From positions 26,010,821 to 26,074,820 of the forward strand of contig OY726563.1 in NCBI GenBank assembly GCA_963383645.1: a DNA stretch of 64,000 bases, in the 5' to 3' direction. Shown here one piece after another: positions 32,887 to 44,860 of this stretch (its first letter is position 1; every line of letters begins with the position of its first letter). The position numbers and the translations under genes were made by a program. The stretch comes from Muscardinus avellanarius. Its lineage: Eukaryota > Chordata > Mammalia > Rodentia > Gliridae. Under the pieces are notes generated by a model. It searched no databases, was not told the DNA's origin, and saw only the letters and a program-made list of their open reading frames with translations.

Positions 32887-33857
32887 ATCATATGACTATT
32901 CAGGGAACTATGGAGTATAGAATCTTAAAACATGCCAATTCTTTCAATCCTGGACCAAGGTGGTATAGGCAATACTTTAAAGAAAAATGCATAGTTTTAT
33001 AGTTTTTACTGTGGGGAGCCTCAGAGAACATTTTTTTTTTCTTGAGAGAAGGAAGTTACACAAAATGCAAGTCATAAGCAAAGCTATGACTTGAACACAT
33101 TCAAGAGCATTTTGCTGGCATATATTCCATTGTGTGAATCTTTTGGGATCCATTTGCTTCTTTATCTGTGGCTCTATAATTAAGATTCTAACTCTAAGCT
33201 CAATAATTAAATTGATAGTGCATTAGCATTTTAGAAAAAACAGCTTAAACAACAAATATAGCTTTTAAAAGGATAAGTAGAATTTGTTAAATAGGGTACA
33301 TTTTCTAAATAAATTACTTTAAATGTAATTGTACAACTGTATCCTATAAAAAGTGCATCTAACTATAGAGTCATACATTTAAAAAGAGTCAAATAATAAA
33401 TTATCTATCATACTATATTTTTCACAAATTAATATTGTTATTTTACATAAATTTTTTAATTGGGACCAAAAATATAGACTTCACTTTTCATGTTCTTGAG
33501 ATTATTTTTTTCTATGGAAAATCTATATGCTGAAAGTAGCCATTAAAATAATTATGGCTTTAAAGCTGTGAAGCATCTTTAACATACTAAGATTTAATAC
33601 AGTTTCATGGTGTCAAAAATAGAATATTTCAAAGAAGTCTTAAAATGAAAGTTTAATACACTGAAATAAACTCAAACAAAAATTTCACACTTATTTTGCT
33701 TTTTTAACAAAATCTGTTGTCAGCTCACAAAATGCAAATGTTCTGCTAAGTGGAGAAATGTATGCTATATTTCACAAATCACTTTAATTTTCATAAAGAT
33801 ATGTAAATATAAAATAAATACTTAATGTTTTAAAGAAAATATAATAATCATATTTCT
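32887..33857. other. Very AT-rich unique DNA, no gene seen
   Basis: Nearly 1 kb with no repeat or exon recognised. Confidence 0.45.
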
Positions 33858-34017
33858 TTCTTTTTTTGGGTGGTACTGGGGATGGAACCCTTCTACCTCC
33901 AAGCTACACCCCCAGACCTATTCTATATTTTATTTGGACACAGGAGGAACCTACATGGTCCTCCTGTCTCCGCCTCCCAAGTGCGGGGATTACAAGCGTG
34001 CACCACCATGTCCGGCT
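33858..34017 (-). mobile_element. B1-ID SINE, antisense, internally deleted
   Basis: The antisense ID half (ggtggtactggggatggaac, agctacacccccagacc) is intact, but the centre of the B1 half is lost (acacaggaggaacctacatg) before gcctcccaagtgcggggatt. The flank taataat(c/a)atatttct occurs on both sides. Confidence 0.92.
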
Positions 34018-34239
34018 AATAATAATATTTCTAAAGAACAGTAACAGAAAAAATGTGCTTTCATGTTTCTTGGTTGAATATTTTATTTTCTATTTAACTT
34101 TTAAATTCCATTCAACCAATGTGATCTTATACACCAAACTGTGTGTTAGTATTTGGTACACAAATGAATAGGATGTTCTTCTACATAGATCATTCATTCT
34201 CAGGGAAATCAGAAAAAATCGGATCTTAAGACTAAACCA

Positions 34240-34345
34240 CCATTTTAAGTGTGCTTGGGTAAGGGCTAAATGAGTGATGCATGCATGTATGCCTCTGCCA
34301 TTTTGTACTCAATTAATATGTGTGATTATAATGCACCGATAAAAA
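34240..34345 (+). mobile_element. Very short LINE-1 3' tail insertion
   Basis: Only the last about 100 bp of the L1 3' UTR: gggtaagggctaaatgagtg, atgcatgcatgtatgcctct and tataatgcaccgataaaaa. Confidence 0.82.
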
Positions 34346-34439
34346 ACATTTGGAAAATGAAAGTAGATAGGATTCAGGGGAAAACTTAATAGTTTAGCAT
34401 GCCTACCACGACAGTGACATTAATTGTTTTCTTCTGTAT

Positions 34440-34770
34440 TCAAAATATCCAGAATATACAAAGAACCCAAAAGACTATACACGAGCAAAACAAATAACCC
34501 AATCAAGAAATGTGCAACTGAATTGAATAGACCCTTCACAAAAGACGAGATACAAATGGCCAGTTAGATACATGAAAAGATGTTCAACATCATTAGTCAT
34601 TAGGGAGATGCAGAACAAAACTACATTGAGAATGCATTTACCCCAATCAGAGTGGCAAGCATAAAGAAGTCCAATAACAACAAATGCTGGCGAGGATGTG
34701 GGGAAAGAGGAACTCTTTTACACTTTGGTGTGAAGCAAACTAGTTTAGCCACTATGGAAAAATTTAAAAT
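34440..34770 (+). mobile_element. LINE-1 ORF2 C-terminal/3' region, no tail
   Basis: The text agcaaaacaaataacccaat, tgaatagacccttcacaaaa, catgaaaagatgttcaacat and gctggcgaggatgtggggaa gives the collinear order across the region inverted in the 31936 copy. It ends at ccactatggaaaaatttaaa without an L1 3' UTR. Confidence 0.85.
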
Positions 34771-35047
34771 ATATAAAAGAATAATAATTAAAAAGAAGCC
34801 AAAATAAAGTTGTTTTATCAAAATATAAAAAGCATCTTTTTTACTCCACTGATCCTGAGTTATGAGGAGCATTTGATTTACAAACAAAAAGTATGGGAAT
34901 TGAAATGATTAGTGTTAAGAAAAGGGAAAGTAAAAGCAGTGTAAAAAATTCACTATTCAGACTCTAATAACAAGAATAGTGAAAACAGTTACTTCTTATT
35001 TAATCTATTTTTGTTTGTTAAAATTCTTTGTTTATTAAAAAATATAA

Positions 35048-36800
35048 GTCACTTGCTATACATTAGATATTGTACTAGTTTCTGGACTTGGATGTGTGGT
35101 GCTACTCATACAGTTCTTGCCCTCTCATAACTTACATTCTAGTAGATAATTGCATCTCAATGAGTTAAGAGCTGTGATAATGAAAATGAAGGCTTCTAAT
35201 TAATTTGAAAGAATATATTTAATCAAACTTGGGAATTGGGTAATGGGATAATGAGGCAAATAAAGATTTACTGACACAAAGAATATTTAACGAAGCCTTG
35301 AAGGTTACACGTTCAGATGAAGTAGAAATGGAAAAGCTGGGCATTGCTAATGATGTTCAGTGTCCCTGTGAATGAGTTCAGTTCTGAATGAAGAAAACAT
35401 GAAAGGTTATGATCACTGGCCCTGGGAATTTGGAGAGATATCCTCCTTCCTTTTCTAAGATGAGTAGTTTTTAGGGGTTATGAGGTGTTATAGTTGGATT
35501 TTCATTGCTGTGACCAAAATACCTGAGAAAAAGCACTGGCAGGAAGAAAGGTTTATTTGGTTTTAGAGATTCATTCCATGGCCATCCAGCTCCAAGGCAG
35601 AAACATCATGGTGGCATGACATGGTGGAGGAAAGCTGCTCAGCACATGGCAGCTGGGAAGTAGAAACAGAGGAAGGGAAAAGGGACAGATGTAGTCCTCA
35701 AGAACGTGCACCAAGTTACCCACTGCCTCTAGCCACACTGTACCTCACAACCTTGATGCATTGAAGACCAGGCTTTCAACACATGAGATTTTGGGGGGCA
35801 CTTCAAATCTAAACCATAACATAAGGAAAAGAGATGTATGAGATTATGGTAGGAATAATGTTGGAATCTATAAGGACTTGAGGTTTTGGGGGGAGGGAAA
35901 GGGGAAGGGCAGGAACGACAGTGTATGGTGTGGTGTGGTGTGAGAAATGAAGAGGTGAAAAAATAATCTGAAGTTACATAAATAAATGACTAATATATGC
36001 ATCAGAGTTTTGACTTTATCCCTAGAAGAATAAACAGGAATTATTGAAGGCTTTTAGGAAGACAGTGGGCATATTCTTATTTTTTCAAAACTACACTAAT
36101 TTTGTGTGGACACAGATCAGAGACCCATGATACTATAATTTCTGAATCTAGGCAAGAAATAACATCTTAAAATCTGAGCAAGAGGTCAGTATTATCTGAT
36201 ATTTGGCTATATTGATGAAGAAAATATGACATTCCAGAGAGAAAATACATAAGCAATAGATGAAAGTTAGTGATTAAATGGATATATGGATGGTGTCCAA
36301 GCTTCTGTTTTGTTCACCTAAGTGGGTGGAAGTGATATTAAATAAGTGAGGGAACCAGAAAGGAGAAGTAAAATTCATAGGGGATATGGTGAGCTTGGGC
36401 AAATATTTTAAGCTTGAAGCAGCTATGGGCAATCCAGAGATTCCAATAGACATTTATTTATTCTTGTAGAGTACTCAGGAAAATTATCTGAGCTGAAATT
36501 ATGGTTTAAGGGTCATCAACATAGGAACAATAATTGCATTCAACAATGAGATCACCCAAAGAAAAAAATGTCAAATAAGAAGAAAAGAGGTCCTAGAACA
36601 AAACTATGATGAACATTAAGGGCAGATGAGAGACTCAAAAAGGAGATAAGAGTGTGGAGTCATATAAGATAGGAATAGAGTATTTTATGCAGAGTAGAGT
36701 CAACAGTGGTCCATAAGGTAATATACGAAAAAAAAGAGAAGAGGACCCGACAAATTTAGCAATAGCAGGAACATCTGAGCCCTCGGGGAGAGTACTTTCT
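35048..36800 (-). mobile_element. Long L2 LINE relic, antisense, split by insertion
   Basis: Antisense L2 landmarks occur in order: cttgccctctcataacttac, attctagtagataattg, cgaagccttgaaggttacac, gttttgactttatccctaga, taaacaggaattattgaagg, gatttaagggtcatcaacat-like text near 36508, acaatgagatcacccaaaga, aagaggtcctagaacaaaac. About 1.4 kb of L2 excluding the element inserted at 35487-35820. No coding capacity remains. Confidence 0.75.
35487..35820. mobile_element. Interspersed element with short inverted ends
   Basis: Begins gttatagttggattttcatt and ends aaatctaaaccataac, so the first about 15 bp are an imperfect inverted repeat of the last. Internal text (tgctgtgaccaaaatacctg, aagaaaggtttatttgg, atggtggaggaaagctgctc, atgagattttggggggcact) looks like a multi-copy rodent repeat family. 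No clean 8-bp target duplication is seen. Probably a non-autonomous DNA transposon, name not assigned. Confidence 0.6.
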
Positions 36801-37794
36801 ATGAAATTTCATGGATAGAAGTCTACATGCAGTAAATTAAAGCATAGCAGGGAGACATAAGTTTTTCATGAGGTTTATCTGCAAGATCAAGAGAGAAATA
36901 CTGCTGTAGTACAAAGACTTGAAGGGTTGTTTTGATGATGGAAAATACTAGAGAATATTTAAATGCTTATAGAATGTGAGAACTCTGTTAAAAATGCAGA
37001 TAAGATGCCATTATATAGAGAAAGTGAAAATATCACATATCTTCATGAGCCAGCAATAAGGAGACACTATATTCCCTCAGAACATATTCACAGATATGTT
37101 AACTTAAAATATTTTACAAATTAGTTACTGGTTCTAAAAGCTAGTGTGATTTACTAAATCTCCATGAGCAAGAGAGACTAATAGGAACAGAGCATTTATT
37201 TGTGCAAATGTTGAGTGTTATGAATTGAGGAATAATTATATCTAATGGTTGATTTTTGAAGCTATTATCATTAAAGTATAATGGAATAACAAAAAAATTT
37301 CAGTTAGAGCCCCCTTCTATTGATTCAAACAAATTACATGAAAATTGTAACAGTGTATAAACAGTGCCAAGCTTTGAGGAATATTGATCTTTGGAAATAC
37401 TCTGCATTATTGGTCCTCTAGATTTTCCACAGAAAATATCACTAAACTCTTTTTGTAACTATCCATAATACCCTTAATAGCACTATGTACACAGTCAATT
37501 CCTGGTAAATTAGGAAGTAAGTATAATGGATTCTGCTATTTATTCATTTTGCTTCAATGATGTTATCACTGAATATTCAGACTTGTAGAAACTCTGATTC
37601 TGGCTTAAGTTTATATATGGAATGAATCACTTACCATTTATTTTAAATTACAATAATTCAATAAACAACCTCTTTATTCCATTTTTTTCTTATTCTCCTG
37701 GTACCTCACAACTTAATTTTCCAGGATACAGCTTAAGTTTTGCAACCACATTTCAAAACTAAAGTAGAACTGTGATATCTATGGCAGATAATGT
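36801..37794. other. Unique AT-rich DNA, no gene seen
   Basis: The first part may be eroded L2. No exon or other repeat recognised. Confidence 0.4.
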
Positions 37795-37930
37795 ATCCAT
37801 TTGTTCAATCATTTGTTCATTCAACCAACATCTTCTAATCACCTAAAATATATGTCAGGGTCAGACTGGACATGAACAGTATAAAGAGACATAGCCATAA
37901 ATACTAATTGTCCTTCAGGGCAAATAAAGA
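37795..37930 (-). mobile_element. L2 3' end, antisense
   Basis: The text ttgttcattcaaccaacatc, ttctaatcacctaaaatata and aacagtataaagagacatag matches the antisense L2 terminus. Confidence 0.55.
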
Positions 37931-37984
37931 AAGGAATTCAGGTGGAAATAAATCTTCATATATTGATAGTATATAAAACTCAAG

Positions 37985-38108
37985 CAGGAGTGGGGTAGAG
38001 AATAGGGTGGGAATTGGGTTAAGGGCTAAATGAGTGATGTGTGCATGTATGTCTCTACCATCTTGTATGCCATTAAAATGTATGATTACAATACATCAAT
38101 AAAACAAA
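37985..38108 (+). mobile_element. 124-bp LINE-1 tail insertion
   Basis: Only the L1 3' UTR end (gtgggaattgggttaagggc, gtgatgtgtgcatgtatgtc, gattacaatacatcaataaa) plus A-tail. The flank aaaactcaag occurs at 37975-37984 and 38109-38118, a clean 10-bp target duplication. Confidence 0.93.
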
Positions 38109-38118
38109 AAAACTCAAG

Positions 38119-39560
38119 TAGAAAATAAAGACAGATCTATAACTGTGCCATCTTCCTGAGGCTATGATGTTAGACTAAGGTGATTATACATTTCATGTTA
38201 TCTGGAAAATATCTGATTTATTCCTATGGTCCAGTTATCTTTATTATCCATTTTACTATCTGAGTAAATGCATTAACAAAGATCCTGTATGATGGAACAA
38301 AAGTTTATAAAGAAACAGGTATTGGGGGATAGGAAATGATAACGTAAAGAACAACGCAAAACACCGATATGAGTTTCATAGAATCTCTAGCAGTACAGTA
38401 CTACAAAAATGCAGAGCACCTTTTGAGTGGGACAGTCATCAGGGACAATGCCAATCTGAGTGGTAGACAAGGTTCCAAGAGTCAGGGGATTTATTGGACA
38501 GCCTAAAGAGTTTGAGCTATTTGGAAAGCAAAAAGATGGCCTTAGAGAATTCCAGAATTTCAATCTAGAACCACATAATAAGCACTTTTATCAATTTTGT
38601 TTTATGCATGAAGGGAAACATACCAATGAAAAAATCATATTCAATCATTGATTATTTACTTTGTCCAGATTTGAGATATTTATTTCAAGCCAAACTACCC
38701 TGTAATCAATGCATATTCACAGGATGATGTAAATTAAGTAAAAAATTTAGACACTGAAAGGTAAATTCTACCCCCAGAGGATTTGCAATTATCCTTTAAT
38801 TGTGTCATGTGGATCAATTTATACAGATTATAATCAGAAAAGCAGACAGTATAGAGAACTCTTGAATAGAGGAATTCAATTACGAAAATGGGCATAGGTA
38901 GAATATATGTGTGAGTATAGTGTGTGTTTTTTAGATATATTATTTGTCCTCTGTGGGTCTCAGTTTTCTCAGATGAAAATGAGAACCATAGAGACTTTAT
39001 TCCAGGGGGAATAATGGTAATCCAGAGGAAAGAAGTCAATTAACTTATTCTAATCATATAGCTAGTAATTTATAAAAATTGATTTCAAAAGTATCAACTC
39101 ATTCCAAATATTGTCACTTTCTAAAAAATATACTGTACATGAAACTAGCCATCAACAAAATAAACTCATTCATAGGTCTCTGTGTCCCAAGATCTCACTG
39201 TTTCAACTTTTGGGTGTCATAAGTCCAAGATCCTAGGGCAACTATTTATGATCAATATATTTATAATAAATAGCAAAGTAATGCTATAATTCTTATATAG
39301 GCTATCAGAATCCAAATAAAGGATACAGTAGATCAAAAACTCAAATTATGAAGGTGAGAGAAATAAATGAATACCTATGGTCTTGAACAAGGGTCTCAAA
39401 ATATCCACATACTTCATCAGTAAAATATTTTACTTTGTACCCTAAAACAAATACTTATACAAAACAATGTAATTTTAAATTAAACTTCTATTATATATAC
39501 ATATGTAATATAAGTATGTAGTGCTATAAAATACATTTTTAAGGTAGTAATTTTTATATC
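38119..39560. other. Unique AT-rich DNA, no gene seen
   Basis: Frames of 63 codons (38460-38651, plus) and 101 codons (38734-39039, minus) have no motif, splice or promoter context. No repeat recognised. Confidence 0.4.
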
Positions 39561-39632
39561 CAGGGATACAATTCAGTGGTAGTTTACTTGGCACACGCAA
39601 GGTCTCAGATTCAATCTAGAGCATACCTAACC
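39561..39632 (+). mobile_element. ID element monomer, degraded
   Basis: The text agggatacaattcagtggta, gtttacttggcacacgcaag and gtctcagattcaatctagag follows the ID consensus with many substitutions. Confidence 0.8.
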
Positions 39633-40563
39633 AAATAGTAATTTTTAGAGTATATGATATGTAAATAAAATTAAAATATATTTTCACAGCTCTAATTTTT
39701 CAAATGCATACTTTTGGGGCATATTATACTCCTTTTTGATAACAAATGACCTAGAGAACTGAATCCAAGGTTGTTAGAATGACAAAGTTTTTCATAACCT
39801 CAACAGGGTATGTATGTATGTGTGATAACAATTCTCTCTAGACTGTAGACCCAAGGAGAAACTAACAATGCCTGTCCTCTTTTCTATCTCTCTATTTCTT
39901 GCTCCATGAGATTTTTCTCTATTGAGTTCATTGACCCTTTTCTCTCCAAAGAGGCCTTTTGTTTGAAAAAAAAAGGGGGGGGGGAAACAACTTCATCCTA
40001 TTTCTTGCCTTTTACAAATTAAAGCCTTAGTTTAAGGGTAAACTGGGAAAAACTTATAATTCTATACTAATAATGAATTTTTCACACTATAGTAACAATT
40101 GGAATTCTTTATGCAGGGAGAAAAGAACAGATGCTGTTGGGGTCTTAAAGAAGGACCCTGCTGTGGACCCTTCATGGACAGGAAGAGTGAAGGCAGCTTC
40201 CTCAAATCTCTTGTAATCTTGGATTATAATCAGGAAATGGCAATATTTTTCCTGTGCCTGAGAAAAGTATGGGAGTAAGAAAAGGAAAATAGTCATTCAT
40301 AGCAGGGAGGTGGGCCAGTGGTTGTAAAGTAGGAGGTGGATTTGACAAAGAGTAAAGATATCCAGAATCTAGGTGCAGACAAAATTATGCACCCAGCAGA
40401 TAATAGTGTATACAAATGTACAAGCTGAAAAACATATACTTCATGAACAAACAGGAAGTTGAATGCCTAGACTGAAAAAAGAAAATAAAGAATAATCCCA
40501 AACTAAAACCAGTGGAGAAAATCCAGGATTGATACGGTTAAGTTTTCTATCTTCAAATGAAAA
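39633..40563. other. Unique DNA with an A9/G11 purine run
   Basis: No gene seen. A homopurine block of A followed by about ten G lies at 39966-39986. Moderate GC at 40110-40330 without repeat signature. Confidence 0.4.
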
Positions 40564-40912
40564 AGGGTAAAGTCCATCTGTTCAAAAAAATAACTACAAG
40601 ATTAAGCTTGCATTCCTTGGATTCAGTTTCCTCAAATTATAGTGTAAGGCAGTCATTTTGAGCTGTAAAATTAAGCATAATCTTCTCTTTCTTGTGGACA
40701 TATGTTCTATTGAACATTTTTTCTCAAAATAGACCTTTTTCACCCACATTGAAATCTGTCAATGCAGGTCTCTCCTCACCTTCCTGGTGATCTCCACAAG
40801 TGTTGGAAGGGATGCTCTGGCAGTCACAGACCTCTCCATTAACTGCCAGGTGGTGCCAATTCAACTTGGCCCAGAGCCCAAGAGGTATCTGTGGCATGAT
40901 AACTAAGTGCCA
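40564..40912 (-). pseudogene. Broken pogo/Tigger-family transposase fragment
   Basis: One minus-strand frame of about 116 codons runs through the segment with only two in-frame stops. It shows the order AVNGEV, then FNVGEKGLF-stop-EKM, then NRTYVHKKEK, AQNDCLTL and KECKLNLVV. This follows the Tigger/jerky DDE-nuclease block (GE..., FNVDE-[TK]-GLFWKKMP, RT...KEK, DRLTLLL..., GD.KLKP.LV). The first catalytic Asp of FNVDE reads Gly, and the Trp after GLF is a stop. A full transposase is about 500-600 residues; N- and C-terminal parts are absent. The GC-rich part (40757-40912) lies inside the frame. It is an inactive relic. The alternative, a decayed host gene of the jerky or TIGD type, cannot be excluded. 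Confidence 0.72.
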
Positions 40913-41427
40913 TCAGCACACAGTTGCCCAAATTCTTGAACAAATCCCTGTCTTCCCCTGAAATAAAAATAGACTAACTGTCCTGTAGTATTGTTGATTT
41001 TTTCTTCAGTTGTATATTAAACTTCTTAAATGTTTTCTTTTTGGCATTTCCTCAGTTTTCTTCCTTTCCTTCACATTGTTCTAAGGGCAACATAGTCTCT
41101 CCACATGATTCATTGTCTGTCCTTGAATATCATCCTTACTGTCAAATGATGGACCTCATATATATCCACTACATTCATCAGTGCCTCACCATTCACATGT
41201 TTTATCTCTCTCATTATTGTATCTAGTTTTTCACACTTTCTAATTTGCACTATTTTAGAACTAGGCATGATTGAGATAAACACCTTGATAAAATGTTTCA
41301 TAACTAAGGAAGAATACATCATTCCACACAACAGCTAGATGATGTTAACCCACTTGCTAATATCATCTACTTAAGTTGTGATAGGAGCGTGTTGAAGAAT
41401 ATGTGCATGGAGATAAGCCTTATTTCT
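40913..41427. other. Unique DNA, no gene seen
   Basis: May hold further, unrecognisable transposon sequence. Two overlapping frames of 61 and 73 codons (41041-41331) have no motif. Confidence 0.4.
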
Positions 41428-41809
41428 TTTTTTTTTTGAGGACATTATGTTAAGTGAGATTGGTCAATCATAAAAAATATGAAATCCGATTCTCCCTAAT
41501 ATGTGAAATCTAGGGAGAAATGGGTTACTGTAGAAACTCTAGATGAAGAAAGAGATTCTATAGATGAGTAAATAAGGTGACCTGAGAGGATGGGAGGGGG
41601 AAGAAGAAAACTCTCTAAAGCACATGATGTACTTAAACATGTCAAAGTCAATCACTAAGCCAAGCATGGGAAGGAGGGATGGGGAGGGAATGGGGTGAGG
41701 ACTGGGTAAAGGCTAATTGGGTGATGTGTGCATGTATGTCTTCACCATCTTTTATCCCATTAAGATGTATGACTATAATGCAATAATAAAACAGAAATAA
41801 AGAAAAAAA
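41428..41809 (+). mobile_element. LINE-1 3' end with T-run at its 5' junction
   Basis: A perfect 15-bp target duplication, ataagccttatttct, lies at 41413-41427 and 41810-41824. The insert opens with about ten T before L1 sense text (gaggacattatgttaagtga, gagattggtcaatcataaaa) and runs to the 3' tail (gactataatgcaataataaa). Confidence 0.95.
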
Positions 41810-41867
41810 ATAAGCCTTATTTCTATCTGAGAAAAATATACTAATCATAAGCCAATAATAATAATAT

Positions 41868-42095
41868 GGGGTCACCATTTGTGTTTTTTTACTATATGTC
41901 AAACAATGTGCTAGGTACTTGCATCTATTTTCTTGATTTATCCTTGTAATAATCATGTCACATTAGGAAATGAAGGTTTAAAAACCAAAGTAACCTGCAA
42001 AATCACAATAATAGTGGGTACTGAAGCTAGGAATTAGGAACTGATCTGTCTATCTAAAAGTCAATGCTCTTAATTACTATACACTATTGTTTTAA
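41868..42095 (+). mobile_element. MIR SINE
   Basis: The text tactatatgtcaaacaatgt, gctaggtacttgcatctatt, tccttgtaataatcatgtca, ggaaatgaaggtttaaaaac and tcaatgctcttaattactat is a long MIR 3' match. Confidence 0.85.
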
Positions 42096-42199
42096 GTTCT
42101 AAATAAACATTATTTTATATCATAAAAATATTTATACTAGTGGTTTATTAGATATATTCTTTAATTTGACATAAATTATTTGCAAACATTTGTATACAT

Positions 42200-42656
42200 C
42201 CATTGTATTATTATCCATATGATTTAAATAATCAATGCTGATAACATATATAAATACATAAAAATGCATGTTTAATTTATATAAACATGTATATATATTT
42301 ATATATATGTATGACAAGATGCACAAATATGTATAGATACATGCATAAAAGTATATTTGTTTACAGAGGTACATAGATATATACTTATATATCTAAGTAT
42401 TTCTTCATACATATATACATATATACATACATGTATGCATATATAGAGAAAACAATCTGTATGCATCTCTTCATATCTGTATATGTAAATAAATAATTAT
42501 ATAAAAGAAATCATAAATTGTATATAACCAGCATTGGAGTATTTACATATTATGGATAGATAAGAATTAAAAATATATATCACATAAATTATACACATGT
42601 ACACATACACACACATACAGAGAGACAGAGAAAGAGAGAGAAGAGAGAGAAAGACA
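42200..42656. repeat. TA/ATAC-rich low-complexity tract ending in (CA)n(GA)n
   Basis: Dense imperfect TATA, ATAC and TATG iterations occupy 42230-42530. They are followed after a gap by an ACAC then AGAG-rich block at 42592-42656. The 80-codon minus frame here is a product of this composition. Confidence 0.85.
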
Positions 42657-43261
42657 TGTATATGTGGGTCTTTAATTTTAGTTGGTTGTCCTAGTCTCTG
42701 AAACTATAATGATAATATTAACTGACATACATGACTTTTAAGATTTTTAAATATTTTAGAGATTGCTTAGTTACACAAGTAAATAAATTGATAAGGCACA
42801 TTAATTTAAATATGAAATATGAGGAAATAGACTTAATTATTATATTGTTCACATAGACATATCATAGTACATTCAAGAAAATATCTCTCCTTTGACACTA
42901 AAATAAGTATATTTAATATGCAAATATCATTTGTTGAAATGCCATTAGATATGAGAATGACAAGCAATATATTTCTTAGTGCATTTATTCATGAATTTAT
43001 TTTTGCAAGACATAGACATAACTTTCAGCCTCTGGATACAGCTCACTGGATAGTGACTTTTGCTAACACTTAATGAATTCCATATGTTCAATAAAAAATC
43101 ATTATGAGAAAGTTCACTGAACCTTTGCATAAACTAATCATGCAATACTCGACACTAAAAGGCACTGGCAAGTGAATGCAATACTTAAAGCATTTTATTT
43201 TAGTTGATTCAATACATGACAGTTTTCTTTCATAAGTCATTTAATAGAAAGAAAACAGCAT
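42657..43261. other. AT-rich unique DNA, no gene seen
   Basis: No repeat or exon recognised. Confidence 0.4.
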
Positions 43262-43460
43262 ATAAAGAGACTTACTAGATGGCAGGCATTGTGTCGATTT
43301 TGTTACAGGCATTGAAAAATCGAATCATCACAACAAGTTTTTGAGAGATTATGAGATCCACTTTAGAGAAGGAAAGACTGAGGTTTAGAGAGATTCACTT
43401 TCTCTAGGCCATATAAACAGTGATATAATAAGCTATGAGTTTCAATTAGACCTAGTTCAA
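43262..43460 (+). mobile_element. MIR SINE
   Basis: The text agagacttactagatggcag, gcattgtgtcgattttgtta, aatcatcacaacaagttttt, gaaggaaagactgaggttta and gagagattcactttctctag is a clear MIR. Confidence 0.83.
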
Positions 43461-44229
43461 ACATTGGGTAAGATTCCTGGTCAACAAACACTAAAGTAGC
43501 ATACATAATCAGAAAATTTTGGCCCTGAATTTATGCCCTTTCTTTGCAACAGGAGATGTCAGAGATCTAGGATGATTGATGACTTGTCCAAGGTCATAAC
43601 ATCTATTAATGTTAGCTGCCAACTAATAAAAATACCTCAGATATATTTTATATTATTATTATCATTATTATTGCTATTATTCCAATGCTAATATATTGTC
43701 CATTGGCTTTAAATTAAAAATGATATTCTTTAAATCTCCTAATGTTCATATTTAATAAAACAATCTATGTGTGATATGAATAGGCAGTGATTTGGACAGC
43801 ATATCTGAACATAGGTATGTTGATCTATAATTAGAAATGGACTCTTTCCTTCTTTAATATTCTTGTCTCTCTTCTATTCCTATTCCATATACTCAGTATT
43901 ACTTTAATGTTAAAAAGAGTAATTGGTCTCTCATTAATCAAGTTGGGAGAGGACCCCAAGTACAGTTTAAATGTATACCATTTATTTTCAATAAAATATG
44001 TATTAAAAATAAAAAATAAAGTTTGCCAATCAAAAAAAGAAGAGTAATGGTCTGTATTTAAAAATTCAAATTAAATTCCTGTAAGCTCTTCAATATAAAT
44101 GTTAAATATAAGTTTACAAAGCAAAAACAAAACAAGAATGGACATGTGCTGAGTGTCTGTTCTTAGGTGTCAGACTGATATATTTAGGCATTTTTAATGC
44201 TTTCTAAAACTTAAATCTCTAAACTATAA
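43461..44229. other. AT-rich unique DNA, no gene seen
   Basis: Includes a short ATT/ATC-rich run near 43650-43682. No gene or dated repeat. Confidence 0.4.
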
Positions 44230-44860
44230 CCTCTGCTTAATCCTATACAGGTGCTAAAATTATTGGCAACTGACTACGTGCTTGGATGAACTGACGGACA
44301 ACTAATTGCATTTATTCATTCACAGCTCCTTACAAATAAATGTATCTCACCTTGTCTCTGTTCATTACTGCCAAAGAAGCAAGCAAAATAAATGAAAGTT
44401 ATCGGATAATCTAAGGTGGATAATGGAAGAACTCTTGGCCTATGGGTCATTTTCCCCTAAAGACAGAATAATTAACCCAAATGAAAATTAAATGAATATA
44501 GAATCTTTGCCCAATAAAAGGTAGCAGACCAGACCTAGCAGAATGCTTCCTTACATTTTGGCATAAAAATCAACCTCAAATATGATATTATCGTTCGCTG
44601 GTTATGAATAATATAATGCATTGGATAGAAAGATCATTTCTTTCTTGCTTTAAGCCTTGACATTACTAGAAGTGCATGGATTCCACTAATGGGCACTGCA
44701 ATAATTACTCCTTTTCTTACAGAGAATTAAACATTTTATTATTTTGTATTAAAAGTTTAATAATAATTTTTTCAAGTTTATCAAAGCTGAATGAAGAAAT
44801 AGCATAATTTCATTCCATATTTTGGAACTTTCAATTTTGAAGCTTGTATTTCCCCAAAAA
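44230..44860. other. Repeat-free span, candidate conserved noncoding DNA
   Basis: 630 bp with no repeat signature, mixed composition and several TAAT/ATTA cores (caactaattgcatttattca, gaataattaacccaaatgaa). No frame above 60 codons. Interpretation as conserved noncoding DNA is inference only. Confidence 0.25.

Noticed and set aside
39966..39986. A9/G10 homopurine run as a triplex or quadruplex site
   Set aside because: Single G run without the four-tract layout of a quadruplex; isolated slippage product.
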